Positions 9,822 through 19,219 of a DNA stretch of 64,000 nucleotides are shown here, piece after piece. Each line of letters opens with the position of its first letter. Position 1 is the first letter of the stretch. Made by a program: the position numbers and the translations under genes. The notes below the pieces were generated by a model that worked only from the letters and a program-made list of their open reading frames with translations, did not search any database and was not told where the DNA came from. Origin of the DNA: Candidatus Cloacimonadota bacterium (lineage in GTDB: Bacteria > UBA4055); NCBI GenBank assembly GCA_002742935.1, contig PDON01000063.1, positions 1 to 64,000 of the forward strand, given 5' to 3'.

Positions 9822-9925
9822 CAGTAAACTTCGTGTAATATGTATATATATTCAATGTAATAACTATTTGTATAAAGTCAAATAGTTTTTTAGGAGTTAT
9901 GTTTTATATATATTAGAGTTTACTG
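9822..9925. repeat. ~104 bp imperfect palindrome
   Basis: The left arm starts TCAGTAAACT and the right arm ends AGTTTACTGA. Further in, AT-rich arms pair, and at the centre AACTATTTG and CAAATAGTT form a perfect 9 bp stem followed by a T run (9867-9892). The whole can fold as one long hairpin in front of the secreted FG-GAP gene. It could be a small mobile palindrome or a structured RNA end. Confidence 0.6.
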
Positions 9926-10000
9926 AAAAAGTCAATTCATTGCACTAATAACTTCTCAAATTTGAAATATTTTTTTGATATTGTTTTTATTTAGATAAAA

Positions 10001-10227
10001 TAACCTGAGTTCGATATAAAAAATTTTATCTTAATTCTGCTTTTGTTTCTTTTGGCTACAAAAGAAATACCATAAAAAGTTTATAGATTTTGACAAAAAT
10101 CTTAAAACTTTTCCCAGACTGATAGATAAAGTTATACCCTTCGAGAACCTAAGAAAACGATTTTTATATAGGTATTTATACTTATAATACTAAATATTGG
10201 ATGAATACTTATGTCGAACTCAGGTTA
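10001..10227 (+). mobile_element. MITE-like element, family B copy B1
   Basis: The ends are near-perfect 19 bp terminal inverted repeats: TAACCTGAGTTCGATATAA at 10001-10019 and its complement with one mismatch at 10209-10227. There is no transposase inside. Internal modules shared with the 55 kb copy include the TTTCTTTTG/CAAAAGAAA hairpin (10047-10068) followed by CCATAAAAAGTTTATA, and a fragment of palindrome family A (CAGACTGATAGATAAAG near 10116). The ends start and finish with TA, as expected for elements that duplicate a TA target. It is likely non-autonomous. Confidence 0.75.
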
Positions 10228-10368
10228 ACTAGGATAAGCTATTATCTCTAACAACTGTGTTAGTATAGCTTTAAAATAGTTAATTATTATGATAAATTTA
10301 CTTTATTTTTTTCATATTACCTTTATTTTATCTTTTGAGAATATTAATTAGTAGAGGTTAAAGAGAAG

Positions 10369-11268
10369 ATGAAATACTTAGTTTACATAAATATAATAAC
10401 TCTTTTGTTTACAGTAGAAGCTAAACTTTATGGGCATTATGTTATAAATTGGTATGTAGCAGAAGAACCTCCCATATCTTACACTCGTAATGATTCAATA
10501 GTTGGGTATGGAATAGATATAATAAAAAGGATTCAAGCAAAGCTTCCTGAGTATAAACATGATATAGTTATGGCAGGAAACTATGCAAGATTGACCAATG
10601 AAGTTATGTATAGACCTCTTAGTATAGGTGTTGGACTGTTTAAAACAGAGAAAAGAAAAAGGTTTATGAGCTTTACGAACTTACCTCTATTCTACTTTTA
10701 CAATATTCAAGTTGCAACAAAAAAGAGTACATTTAACGCACTGGGAAAACCAGATCATATATCTTTGAAAAAAATCTTAAATGATAAAAGGAGGATAGGA
10801 ATATCAAAAGGTAGAACTTACTCAAAAAATATTAGAAATATATTTAAAGAAAACAAAAATTCTAACATCTATAAAGGATCTCAGGGTAATGTATCCGAGA
10901 GCTTACTTTCAATGCTTGTTCAAGATAGATTAGAATACATTCTATTATACCCGGAGGAAACGGAATATATTTCAAAAAAGGTAGATTTAAGAGAAGATAT
11001 TATTACCATTCCAATAGAGGAAACAGAGGATATTAGCTTTTCATGGCTGGCTGTTCATAAGGATAAGGCAGGTAAGCTATTGGTAAGAAAGATAAATAGT
11101 ATTCTCGAAGAAATACAGGATGAAAGCTATCCAAACTATTACCTAAAATGGATATCTAAAAATAATCATAAGAGTTATAGAGAAAAGTTTAGAAAGTTTA
11201 GAACAGATTTTGATGATAGATTTCTAGAAAAAGAGCAAAAAACAGATGAAGAAGATCCATTAAATTAG
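10369..11268 (+). CDS. Periplasmic solute-binding protein family 3-like
   Basis: The 299-residue protein has an N-terminal hydrophobic segment consistent with a signal peptide. It then shows a type II periplasmic-binding fold pattern: WYVAEEPPISYTRNDSIVGYGIDIIKRI, GVGLFKTEKRKRFMSFTNLPLF and a later GISKGRTYSKNIRNIFKE lobe. It resembles the TIGR02285-type proteins, SBP_bac_3 relatives without a linked ABC transporter. None of the adjacent genes encodes a permease, so it may work as a sensor-like or orphan binding protein. The C-terminal tail is charged. Ligand unknown. Confidence 0.68.
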   Translation: MKYLVYINIITLLFTVEAKLYGHYVINWYVAEEPPISYTRNDSIVGYGIDIIKRIQAKLPEYKHDIVMAGNYARLTNEVMYRPLSIGVGLFKTEKRKRFMSFTNLPLFYFYNIQVATKKSTFNALGKPDHISLKKILNDKRRIGISKGRTYSKNIRNIFKENKNSNIYKGSQGNVSESLLSMLVQDRLEYILLYPEETEYISKKVDLREDIITIPIEETEDISFSWLAVHKDKAGKLLVRKINSILEEIQDESYPNYYLKWISKNNHKSYREKFRKFRTDFDDRFLEKEQKTDEEDPLN

Positions 11269-11283
11269 AATGTTTTCAATAAC

Positions 11284-11895
11284 TTAAAGTTCGCTTGATC
11301 TTTTTTTTCTGTTATCTAAATATTCATAAATAATCTCAAAACTATATTTTACAAAAAATCCGCAAATAGCACCAACCATAAATCCTGCTATTATATCGGA
11401 AGGGTAGTGTACTCCCAGGTGAATTCTTGAGTATCCTATTAGTAGTGAAACAATTATTAAGAAAGGTGTCCATTTCCTTAAATAGAAAGAGGTAAAAACT
11501 GCAACAGCCATTGAATTAGCTGCATGAGATGAGGGAAAAGAGAAAGAGCTTTTATAGCTTTCCTTTACGGAAAAATCTGTTATAAGCCACGGAGGATCAA
11601 CTTTTTTACTCCAAAAAAATATACCTTCTAATGTTTGACAAGGTCTAGGTCTCATAAAGATTTTTTTCATAATACCACTGGATATAAAATCTGCAAGACC
11701 TGCTGTTGCTACTATACCCAAAAAGATCCAAAAACCTTTTTTTTTGTAGATTTTGAAAAGAAAGAAAATAAGTATAACTGCAGGAATGATTGTGTACTTT
11801 CGAGATGTAAGAATAATAAAAAGAGTATTCAAAGGCTCAAAATGAAAATTGGTATTTAAGTATCTAAAAATTTCAGCATCAATTTCTGACAGCAT
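11284..11895 (-). CDS. PAP2 superfamily membrane phosphatase
   Basis: The 203-residue membrane protein has all three PAP2 signature blocks: KKIFMRPRP (Kx6RP), SFPSSHAAN (PSGH-like) and SRIHLGVHYPSD (SRx5Hx3D). These provide the histidine nucleophile and phosphate clamp. Likely substrates are undecaprenyl pyrophosphate, phosphatidate or phosphatidylglycerophosphate; sequence does not separate these. It is the last gene of a three-gene leftward unit and overlaps the HAD gene by 17 bp. Confidence 0.85.
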   Translation of the reverse strand: MLSEIDAEIFRYLNTNFHFEPLNTLFIILTSRKYTIIPAVILIFFLFKIYKKKGFWIFLGIVATAGLADFISSGIMKKIFMRPRPCQTLEGIFFWSKKVDPPWLITDFSVKESYKSSFSFPSSHAANSMAVAVFTSFYLRKWTPFLIIVSLLIGYSRIHLGVHYPSDIIAGFMVGAICGFFVKYSFEIIYEYLDNRKKRSSEL

Positions 11896-12478
11896 TTAAA
11901 AATCTCTCTATTTTTTCTATTGTACTATAATTTTCTTTGTGATGAATAACACTATAGCCATAATCTTTAGCCGATTTTACATTCTCCTCCAAATCATCAA
12001 TAAATATACAATTTTCAGGATCTAAATTACCAAACTTTGTAAGGGAACTATAAAAGTTTAGATCCGGTTTAATAACCTTATGTTCATAAGAAAGAAAGGC
12101 AGAGTTTAAAAATCCCAATTTCCACCTTTTTAAGATGTAGGAGTAATGGATAGGATCGGTATTACTCGCAAGAATAATAGTAATTCCTCTTTTATGAAGA
12201 TCCATATAGTAGTCTGAAATCTCCTCATTTAGAGAAAAAAGATTTGCCCATAGAGATTTAAACTCCTCAAAACTTCCTATGAAACCAAATTTTTCACAAA
12301 TAAGTTTGTAAAACTCAATAGAGTTATAATCTCCTCTATTAAATTTAAGATTATACCCTTTCAACTCTTCTGAAAGATCTTTAGAAAACTTACATATTTT
12401 TTCATCTAAACTGGATGTATCAACATTAATAATTACATTACCAAGATCTGAAACAACAACTCTATTTTTTACGATAAT
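11879..12478 (-). CDS. HAD superfamily hydrolase (YihX-like), probable ATT start
   Basis: All four HAD motifs are present only if translation starts upstream of the first ATG/GTG/TTG. Motif I is VVVSDLGNVIINVD, motif II ILASNTDP, motif III Lys in KVIKPDL, and motif IV CIFIDDLEENV. The frame is open back to the end of the upstream gene. The only well-placed initiator is ATT at 12478, with GAGGAG five bases upstream, overlapping the previous gene by 10 bp. That gives 199 residues, the usual size for HAD-IA phosphatases such as YihX. A TTG at 12364 would delete the nucleophilic Asp. Function: phosphatase of a small metabolite. Confidence 0.75.
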   Translation of the reverse strand: MIVKNRVVVSDLGNVIINVDTSSLDEKICKFSKDLSEELKGYNLKFNRGDYNSIEFYKLICEKFGFIGSFEEFKSLWANLFSLNEEISDYYMDLHKRGITIILASNTDPIHYSYILKRWKLGFLNSAFLSYEHKVIKPDLNFYSSLTKFGNLDPENCIFIDDLEENVKSAKDYGYSVIHHKENYSTIEKIERFLNAVRN

Positions 12479-13341
12479 ACACTCTCCTCAAACATAGGTT
12501 CTAAATCTTTAAAATAATCCTTGGAAGATTTTATCTTTATCCTATTGGAACCATACTCTTTAGCAATGGAATAAACCTCATTTAAGCCAATGTTCGAAAG
12601 AAGATCATTGTTCTTCTTATCAAAAGATCTAATCTCCAAAATAGAGGTAGTTTTCATAAAGCCACTATCTACACCGTAGAGTATAAATCCAATTTCAACA
12701 TCATTAATTTTATACAGTTTCCAAAGCTCTTCAGCAATTGTATCCTGTTCAAGATAGTCTTGATAAAATCTATCCTTTTCTATACCATCAGCCTTGGGGC
12801 AGTATTGATACAAAAGATCAAACCTTTTCTCAATCTCTAAATCAGAAAATAGAATTGAATCATAATCCAAAGGCTTAGGATCTAAGCTGTCAATAGATAA
12901 AAGATAGTTATTGAACTTTTCAATAACTTTATATCCTCTCTCTTTCAAAAACTCCAAAACCTCATTATAGTTTAAACAATTATTATCAATTTCAATCTCA
13001 AATTTAAGCCTTGATGGTGTGAAATCATAAAACTCTTTTAGATGGTCTAAGATAAGTTTATACCCCTCTAATATATACTTATCAATGGTCTCTTTTTCAA
13101 TATCTATTGCAAAGTTAGGCTTTGTCAAAACTCTAAAACTGTTTGTCCTTTCAACATGGATCTGCATGAACGGCTTATTATCAAGAGAAACAACCATATA
13201 CTCACCCTGTATGGCATTGTTAAAATCAAACATTCTCTGAAGTTGAAATCCGTAAGATCCTACTTGAGCATCGTTGTAAAAACCCTTAAAATAGAGTTCA
13301 GGTTTTTTGTAATCAATAATTAATATATCTAGTTTTGACAT
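12469..13341 (-). CDS. Unknown protein, possibly tandem GNAT-like
   Basis: I do not recognise this 290-residue protein with confidence. Each half ends in an alternating strand/helix pattern such as NYNEVLEFLKERGYKVIEKFNNYLLS, which recalls the C-terminal part of GNAT acyltransferases. A clear acetyl-CoA R/QxxGxG/A loop is not visible. There is no signal peptide or membrane segment. It is first in an overlapping unit with the HAD and PAP2 genes. Confidence 0.55.
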   Translation of the reverse strand: MSKLDILIIDYKKPELYFKGFYNDAQVGSYGFQLQRMFDFNNAIQGEYMVVSLDNKPFMQIHVERTNSFRVLTKPNFAIDIEKETIDKYILEGYKLILDHLKEFYDFTPSRLKFEIEIDNNCLNYNEVLEFLKERGYKVIEKFNNYLLSIDSLDPKPLDYDSILFSDLEIEKRFDLLYQYCPKADGIEKDRFYQDYLEQDTIAEELWKLYKINDVEIGFILYGVDSGFMKTTSILEIRSFDKKNNDLLSNIGLNEVYSIAKEYGSNRIKIKSSKDYFKDLEPMFEESVLS

Positions 13342-13587
13342 TGCTAACGGATCTCCTTAAAAATTATCCATAAAAGTTAGTAGAGACAGGTAAAGTTATA
13401 TTATATACAGCATCTATGTTATGAATCTTTCAAATGAAAACAAAGAGTAAAATTTTCAAACTTGTGATTATAAACCCCAAAATTTTCTGTCCAAATAAAA
13501 TCAAATTTAACTAGGGTCTACCCAAGAGTAAATTAGAAATAAAAGATTGATTTTAAAGTATAGATACAAAGTTGTATAAGATTTAAA

Positions 13588-14691
13588 TTATCTTCCTACT
13601 TTGAAAATAATAACATCTCCATCATTTACAACATAATCTTTACCTTCAAGTCTGGCCTTTCCATTCTGTTTTGCCAGATTTCTATCATACTCACACTCTC
13701 TGAAATCCTCATATGATATAACATCTGCTTTTATAAATTTTTTCTCAAAATCGGTATGGATAACCCCTGCTGCTTGAGGTGCTTTCATACCCTTTTTTAT
13801 AGTCCAAGCTTTAACCTCAATCTCACCCTCAGTAATAAAGGTTCTAAGACCCAAAAGATCGTAAGCTGCATTAAGAAGAAGATTAAGTCCCGGTTCTTTA
13901 AGACCATACTCACCCAAAAACTCCTCTCTTTCTTCACCTTCCATTAATGAAATATCAGCTTCAATTTTACCACAGATCTTTACAACTCCATAATTATGCT
14001 CTTTAGCTATAGCTTTTACACTTTTTGTATATTCGGAATCCTCTCCTGAAAGAACTTCATCTTCCGATATGTTACAAACATAAATTACAGGTTTTAGGGT
14101 TAAAAGGTTCATATCATGCATCATGGCAATCTCATCTTTAGAGAGATTTAATGTTCTTGGGTGCTCCAAATTTTCCAAGCAACTTAGCATTTTTTCATAC
14201 AGAGGTTGCATTCTTATTGCATCTTTATTTTGAGCTTTGATAAGTTTTTTATTCTTTTCAAGTCTATTTTCAATAGTTTCGAGATCTTTAACAATAAGTT
14301 CAGTATCAACTGTTTCAATATCCCTAACAGGATTAACAGATCCATCGACATGCAATACATTTTCATCATCAAAACATCTCACAACATGAAGTATTGCATC
14401 TACCATTTTTATATCAGCAAGAAACTTATTACCAATACCCTCTCCCTGACCTGCACCTTTTACAAGCCCTGCAATATCAACAATCTCAATAGTACTGTAC
14501 ACCTTTTTCTTAGATGTAATGTTGTTAAATATATCATCTATCCTATTGTCAGGAATATTAACAACAGCGGAAGTTGCTTCAACAGTAGAGAACTGATAAG
14601 ATGTTGTTTCCTGCTCAGTTGAGGTTAAAGCATTAAAGATTGTTGTTTTTCCTGTATTTGTAATTCCAACTATTCCTGCATTTAAAGCCAT
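13588..14691 (-). CDS. ychF: YchF/OLA1 family nucleotide-binding translation factor
   Basis: The 367-residue protein has the YchF order: P-loop GITNTGKTT at residues 9-17, TIEIVDIAGLVKGAGQGEGIGNKFL (switch II), a coiled-coil helical insert, and VIYVCNISEDE in place of the GTPase NKxD. That replacement gives ATP preference. A TGS domain follows, ending DGDVIIFKVGR. It binds ribosomes and is a universal housekeeping factor. The P-loop reads NTGKTT rather than the usual NVGKST, a conservative change. The gene stands alone with AT-rich flanks. Confidence 0.93.
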   Translation of the reverse strand: MALNAGIVGITNTGKTTIFNALTSTEQETTSYQFSTVEATSAVVNIPDNRIDDIFNNITSKKKVYSTIEIVDIAGLVKGAGQGEGIGNKFLADIKMVDAILHVVRCFDDENVLHVDGSVNPVRDIETVDTELIVKDLETIENRLEKNKKLIKAQNKDAIRMQPLYEKMLSCLENLEHPRTLNLSKDEIAMMHDMNLLTLKPVIYVCNISEDEVLSGEDSEYTKSVKAIAKEHNYGVVKICGKIEADISLMEGEEREEFLGEYGLKEPGLNLLLNAAYDLLGLRTFITEGEIEVKAWTIKKGMKAPQAAGVIHTDFEKKFIKADVISYEDFRECEYDRNLAKQNGKARLEGKDYVVNDGDVIIFKVGR

Positions 14692-15038
14692 CTTTATATC
14701 TCCTTATTTGACACCGACTAAATTTAACCTTTTATATCTAAATTATCAAGTATCTTAAAACTTAATAATATAATCAATCACCAAAAAAAGTAATAATAGT
14801 TAGATTCTACTGAAAAATGAAAACCTTCAAAGCTTATAGATTTTTCTTGTAAAAAAACTACAAGATTTTTATATCTTATAACCAAATATTTCCACATTAT
14901 AATTACAAACTCAATTTTAAATAGTTTTAATTTTAACATAAAACTCAGATTAATACAAAAAAGGGAGACCTAATATAAGATCTCCCTAATCAACTAGATG
15001 TACTCCCTCTAAGGTGGGAATAGAACAACAGTAAACTA
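14692..15038. other. Intergenic region with terminator
   Basis: Roughly 350 AT-rich bases between two leftward genes. It holds the terminator of the adhesin gene (14957-14987) and a weak hairpin, TCTTGTA/TACAAGA, near 14845-14866. A short TTCTACTGAAAAA string recurs near 26591. No gene recognised. Confidence 0.4.
14957..14987 (-). terminator. Rho-independent terminator of the large T9SS protein gene
   Basis: An AGGGAGA...TCTCCCT stem is followed, on the minus strand, by a T run (A run on the plus strand). It lies about 50 bases after the stop codon at 15039. Confidence 0.65.
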
Positions 15039-18000
15039 TTACTTAATCATAACCATTCTCTTTGTAATAGATTTATCAGGAGTAGTTAATCTGTAAAAGT
15101 AAACTCCACTGTTTAAGTTCTCTCCGTTGAAAGTAAATGAATGAGATCCTACCTTCAGCTCATTTTTACTAAACGATCTAACAACCTCTCCTTTACTATT
15201 GAAGATGTCAAGAGATACTTTACCTGCCTCTGCAATAGTAAAGTTTATAGTAGTTTCAGGATTGAAAGGATTTGGATAGTTTTGCTCTAAAGATGTAGTT
15301 AGAGGTAAAATTTCCTCGTTTCCTACAACATTAAACCCTTCAACAAAAACTTTTAATGTCCAATCACCGGTATATTCATTTAAAGTTTCAGTTCCAAGTT
15401 TTACCCACTCATCCTCAAAGTAAACAAATGAGTTATTATATGTTGAGTTCTCATCTCTACCAAAAAAACCTCCGGTTAATAGAGATATTTTTAAAGCTAC
15501 AAGTCCGCTAATCTCTTTCTCTGAGTTTATCTCAACCTCATTAAACTCTGTTCCTATTACAGGAGAATCTGTTAAAACTCCTGAATCTAAAACCGTATCA
15601 GTTATATGTCCGTCTGAATCAACATTTAAAAGAGACCAGCTTAAACTACCTACAGTTCCCTCGTTAACCATATAAGATATCTTTTTAAGATTAACTGAAG
15701 CTACTCCCAAATTATAGATCATGGCAAGCTCCCAAGGTACTATTTCCCCATTTTCAGTAAGACCAAATCCTGAATTATTTACAGGGTTATAAGGACCAAA
15801 CCAGCCTGAACTAAGATCTTCCCAAACAACTTCTAAAGTATCACTTACGGAAATATTTGCTTGATTACTACCATCTGTTGCTTCTATATAATAAAGAGCT
15901 ACTGTTCCAATAATTTGAGGAGGAATTACAGCTGTATAGATTGAGTCTACATTTTCCATTTCAACTTCAATAAACTCATCCTCTATGGAGTAGAAAAATT
16001 TAGCCTCTCCTATACCGGATTCATCAAATATATTAGCTTTTATTGTTGCACTTTCAGTAGGAAGAGCAAAACTAGGAGCATCAAATATATCTATTACAGG
16101 TGGATTTATATCACCTGTCCAAGCTATTGTAAAGGTTGAATCACTGCTATTTCCTGCAAGATCCGTAATAGTTATAGCAACCTCACCCGATACAGGTAAA
16201 GGTTGAGATTCTACAGTAGCCAAGTAGATAAATGCTTCTTTTGAAGAAAAAGATTCCTTTAATGAGACTTTATTGGAAGCAGAAGTAAAGATAAGTTCAG
16301 AAGCCTCTCCTCCATCTATAGAAACTGTAGCCGTGATAGGGTTTTCAGATATAGCTTCATCCTCTTCAAAAGTTAAGATAAGGTTAAGATCTTCACCTAT
16401 CTCACCTTCAGTTCCTGTTAATGATAATATAACAGGAGGTATAGTATCAGGAATCACCTCTATATACTCATCAGAACCAATAAATGTTAATGGTGTAGAT
16501 CTAACTTCACCATCAATATCTTTTAAAACATTATCCAAACGAGGAGCAATCTTTAGTTCCATATCTTCTACATGAAGATTTTCAAGATAGGAAACATCCA
16601 TTGAAACAGAGTTTTCATTACCTGAAAGCAGGGTTTGAATCATTTCAAGGCTGGTAGCTGTCTCACTTCCAATCCTTGCAAGGTTTTCACCTGTAGTAAA
16701 ATAGTTATTGTAATCATAACTATTACCTTCAGTAGCATTATTATTAACTCTTAAAGCATAGCCGTTTCCATGATTAGTTAAAATATTTGACTTTATATCA
16801 CAATCTGTAGTATTTCTATAAACAAAAAGATTCATAGCAGATTCTGAATTACCGGTTAGATTAACACTATTGTGATAAACATCTAAGTTTTTACACTTAT
16901 CCAAGTAAATACCGTAAGAAAGATCATCTGTTTCAATAGAAACAGCATTGTTTGAAACAAGAGATCTTAAACCGCTCTCTTCTTGAGAAGATGGTCTTAA
17001 ACATATTCCGTAAGATGTATTTTCACAGCTTAAGTTAATTATGTTTTCAGAAACATTAGAACCTTCATTAACATGAAAACCATCTATAGCATAGTAGTTG
17101 TTATAGGAGGATGTTGAAGCTATTGTATTACCACTTATCTCCATACCCTCTTGGTAGTTTAGGTATATACTTTTTTTAAACTGACCTTCAAAACTATTGT
17201 CAACAATCCTATTTCCCTGTTCAAAAGGAGAAATAGCATTTACTCCACCCATATTTATAGCCATACTTCCGAAACTAAAGCTATTGTTTTCAAAACTATT
17301 ATAGTTGTCAAGAAGGTCAGAGTCTGATCCATTGGCAAAGATAAGGTTAGCATCATTATCGTAGTCCGACAATTGTGACTCAATACCTAAAAACTTATTA
17401 TTATTAAAGCTATTGTGATCAGCTCCATTAGTTATAACAACCAATCTTCCATAAATATCATCTTCAGCAATAAAACTTATGTTCTCAAAACTTATATAAT
17501 CTGCTCCATCAAGCTTAACAATATAGTTTTTGGAGTAGCTATTATTGTGTGAAAGTTTAACTAAGCTATTATCTAAAGAATTACCCTTAAAAGTTATAGT
17601 TTTAGACTCTGATACACCAAGAATTTCACCTACAACAAACTGTTCATTGTAAGTTCCATCAGCTATGTTAAATACTACATTGTTTGAAACTCCCAGATTA
17701 TTAAGAGCATCAATTGCAGATTCAAAGCTTGGAAAGTCTCCATCAACACCAATTGTGTACTCTCCGTTAAGAGCTTCCATTATAGTTCTGTCACCTTCGG
17801 GAGATGAAACCTCAGGGGTGTAGATGTTATCACCTATTTTAAGCTCTAAGAATGATCCATCAACCTTATTTCCGGCAACCGCACTTTCAGAAATATCAAG
17901 AGCCAGCCAAAAATAGTTTATCCCCTTCTGTAGAGACTGCTCTCCTGTAAATAGAAGCTCATCCGAAATATTATCTATCTCACTTCCAAACATATTATCT

Positions 18001-18731
18001 GTTGAAAAACTATTCTCAAGAGCAGTATAGTAAACCTTTGCTTTAGAGATATCATCTATTGATGTAGTACCCTCTAAGTTAAATTTAAGATCAGATACAA
18101 CAAGAGGATTTAGTTCATTTTCAGTTTCAACTTCAACCTTTAAAATTTCACAATTTTCTAAACCTTGAGTAAGGATATCTGTTGAAGCTTGAATAGTATT
18201 TGATCTTACATACTCCATATTTTGAGGAGTAAAGATTTCAACATCATCAATAAAAAGGTAATAGCTAAAGTTACTCTTATAGTTTATAGCAATATATTTA
18301 ACATCGTCATCTAAAAGCGAAGTGTACTCCTCCCATGTAGATGAGATATCTGTTATATCTTCACCCCATGTAAAATCTTCAACATTATCTCCTGTAGTTG
18401 AAGTACCTACAGAGAATACTTCAGAACCTGATGTATGTTTTCTAAACCAAAAAGAGAGGTTTACAGGACCCTCATTTACAATCTCCGGTGATATGAGATA
18501 TTGTCCGTATGGTGATCCCGAAGAGTATGATGAAAACCTAAAAGATCTTTCACCACTGTGGGGATTATTATCTGAATGTATAATAATATTACCCGAAGGA
18601 GGATTCTCATTTTCATAAATAACACTCCAACCTTCAGCAGGAACGGTTTCAGATTCAAAACCTTCACTTATAGGAAAAGAGAGTAAGCTTCCTAAAAGTA
18701 CAAGATTTAGAATCAACAACATTTTTTTCAT
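15039..18731 (-). CDS. Large secreted beta-helix adhesin-like protein with T9SS sorting domain
   Basis: This 1230-residue protein has a signal peptide (MKKMLLILNLVLLGSLLSFP). Next comes an N-terminal jelly-roll region of the cleaved-adhesin/choice-of-anchor J type (EGFESETVPAEGWSVIYEN). A right-handed beta-helix covers about residues 320-740, with repeated short asparagine-rich coils such as NNKFLGIESQ and ENSFSFGSMAINMGG. Ig-like segments follow, and a type A T9SS domain starts at LEQNYPNPFNPETTINF. It is predicted to be surface-bound or released. Substrate may be a polysaccharide or host/biofilm surface; this is inference. A cobalamin-riboswitch-like element lies about 220 bases upstream on the same strand. 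Confidence 0.82.
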   Translation of the reverse strand: MKKMLLILNLVLLGSLLSFPISEGFESETVPAEGWSVIYENENPPSGNIIIHSDNNPHSGERSFRFSSYSSGSPYGQYLISPEIVNEGPVNLSFWFRKHTSGSEVFSVGTSTTGDNVEDFTWGEDITDISSTWEEYTSLLDDDVKYIAINYKSNFSYYLFIDDVEIFTPQNMEYVRSNTIQASTDILTQGLENCEILKVEVETENELNPLVVSDLKFNLEGTTSIDDISKAKVYYTALENSFSTDNMFGSEIDNISDELLFTGEQSLQKGINYFWLALDISESAVAGNKVDGSFLELKIGDNIYTPEVSSPEGDRTIMEALNGEYTIGVDGDFPSFESAIDALNNLGVSNNVVFNIADGTYNEQFVVGEILGVSESKTITFKGNSLDNSLVKLSHNNSYSKNYIVKLDGADYISFENISFIAEDDIYGRLVVITNGADHNSFNNNKFLGIESQLSDYDNDANLIFANGSDSDLLDNYNSFENNSFSFGSMAINMGGVNAISPFEQGNRIVDNSFEGQFKKSIYLNYQEGMEISGNTIASTSSYNNYYAIDGFHVNEGSNVSENIINLSCENTSYGICLRPSSQEESGLRSLVSNNAVSIETDDLSYGIYLDKCKNLDVYHNSVNLTGNSESAMNLFVYRNTTDCDIKSNILTNHGNGYALRVNNNATEGNSYDYNNYFTTGENLARIGSETATSLEMIQTLLSGNENSVSMDVSYLENLHVEDMELKIAPRLDNVLKDIDGEVRSTPLTFIGSDEYIEVIPDTIPPVILSLTGTEGEIGEDLNLILTFEEDEAISENPITATVSIDGGEASELIFTSASNKVSLKESFSSKEAFIYLATVESQPLPVSGEVAITITDLAGNSSDSTFTIAWTGDINPPVIDIFDAPSFALPTESATIKANIFDESGIGEAKFFYSIEDEFIEVEMENVDSIYTAVIPPQIIGTVALYYIEATDGSNQANISVSDTLEVVWEDLSSGWFGPYNPVNNSGFGLTENGEIVPWELAMIYNLGVASVNLKKISYMVNEGTVGSLSWSLLNVDSDGHITDTVLDSGVLTDSPVIGTEFNEVEINSEKEISGLVALKISLLTGGFFGRDENSTYNNSFVYFEDEWVKLGTETLNEYTGDWTLKVFVEGFNVVGNEEILPLTTSLEQNYPNPFNPETTINFTIAEAGKVSLDIFNSKGEVVRSFSKNELKVGSHSFTFNGENLNSGVYFYRLTTPDKSITKRMVMIK

Positions 18732-18949
18732 TTTTTCTCCTTTTTTAAAGAATTAATTTACTTTATTAGCAACTTATAATTATGACTCTGGCAGTAAAGT
18801 CTTACAATAGAAAACAAGAGGCAATAGAAAGTAGAAATCTATTGGAATTAAAATATATAAAGCAAAAATAAATATACTATTAGCACAATAGATTAATAAA
18901 ACATATCAATATATGATAGATTATATTTTAGTAAGGATTCCATTTCAAA

Positions 18950-19063
18950 ATTACTCCCCTCGAAGTGTTAGGTTAACTTTTATAAAAAGATCCGGCTTTA
19001 ACGGTTGCGGGGCAGCTCTAGATTTTCACTAAATTCCATTTACAAAAGCTTATTTAACCTAAA
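18950..19063 (-). promoter_or_regulatory. Cobalamin-riboswitch-like aptamer
   Basis: Read on the minus strand, the core is GTGAAAATCTAGAGCTGCCC followed by CGCAACCGTTAA. This closely matches the conserved cobalamin element (GGTGAAAATCC..GCTGCCCCGCAACTGTAA). It is preceded by ATGGAA and followed by AAGCCGGATC at the B12-box position, which is degenerate. A closing helix is clear: TTAGGTTAA...CTTTT upstream pairs with AAAAGTTAACCTAA downstream. A following CGAGGGG could pair with the CCCC of the core. The gene downstream on this strand is the T9SS adhesin. No vitamin B12 gene is nearby. Confidence 0.72.
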
Positions 19064-19219
19064 TTTCAAATTATATTCAAAATTTAAGTTACTGACTTGT
19101 GGTCGTTTTTAGACAGAATATCCAAATAAACCAAGAATGCATGAAAATAGAGAATAATCTATTTAATAGCAATAAATATTTTAATTGTATATTATGAGGT
19201 ATAAGATAAAAGTCTGAAT

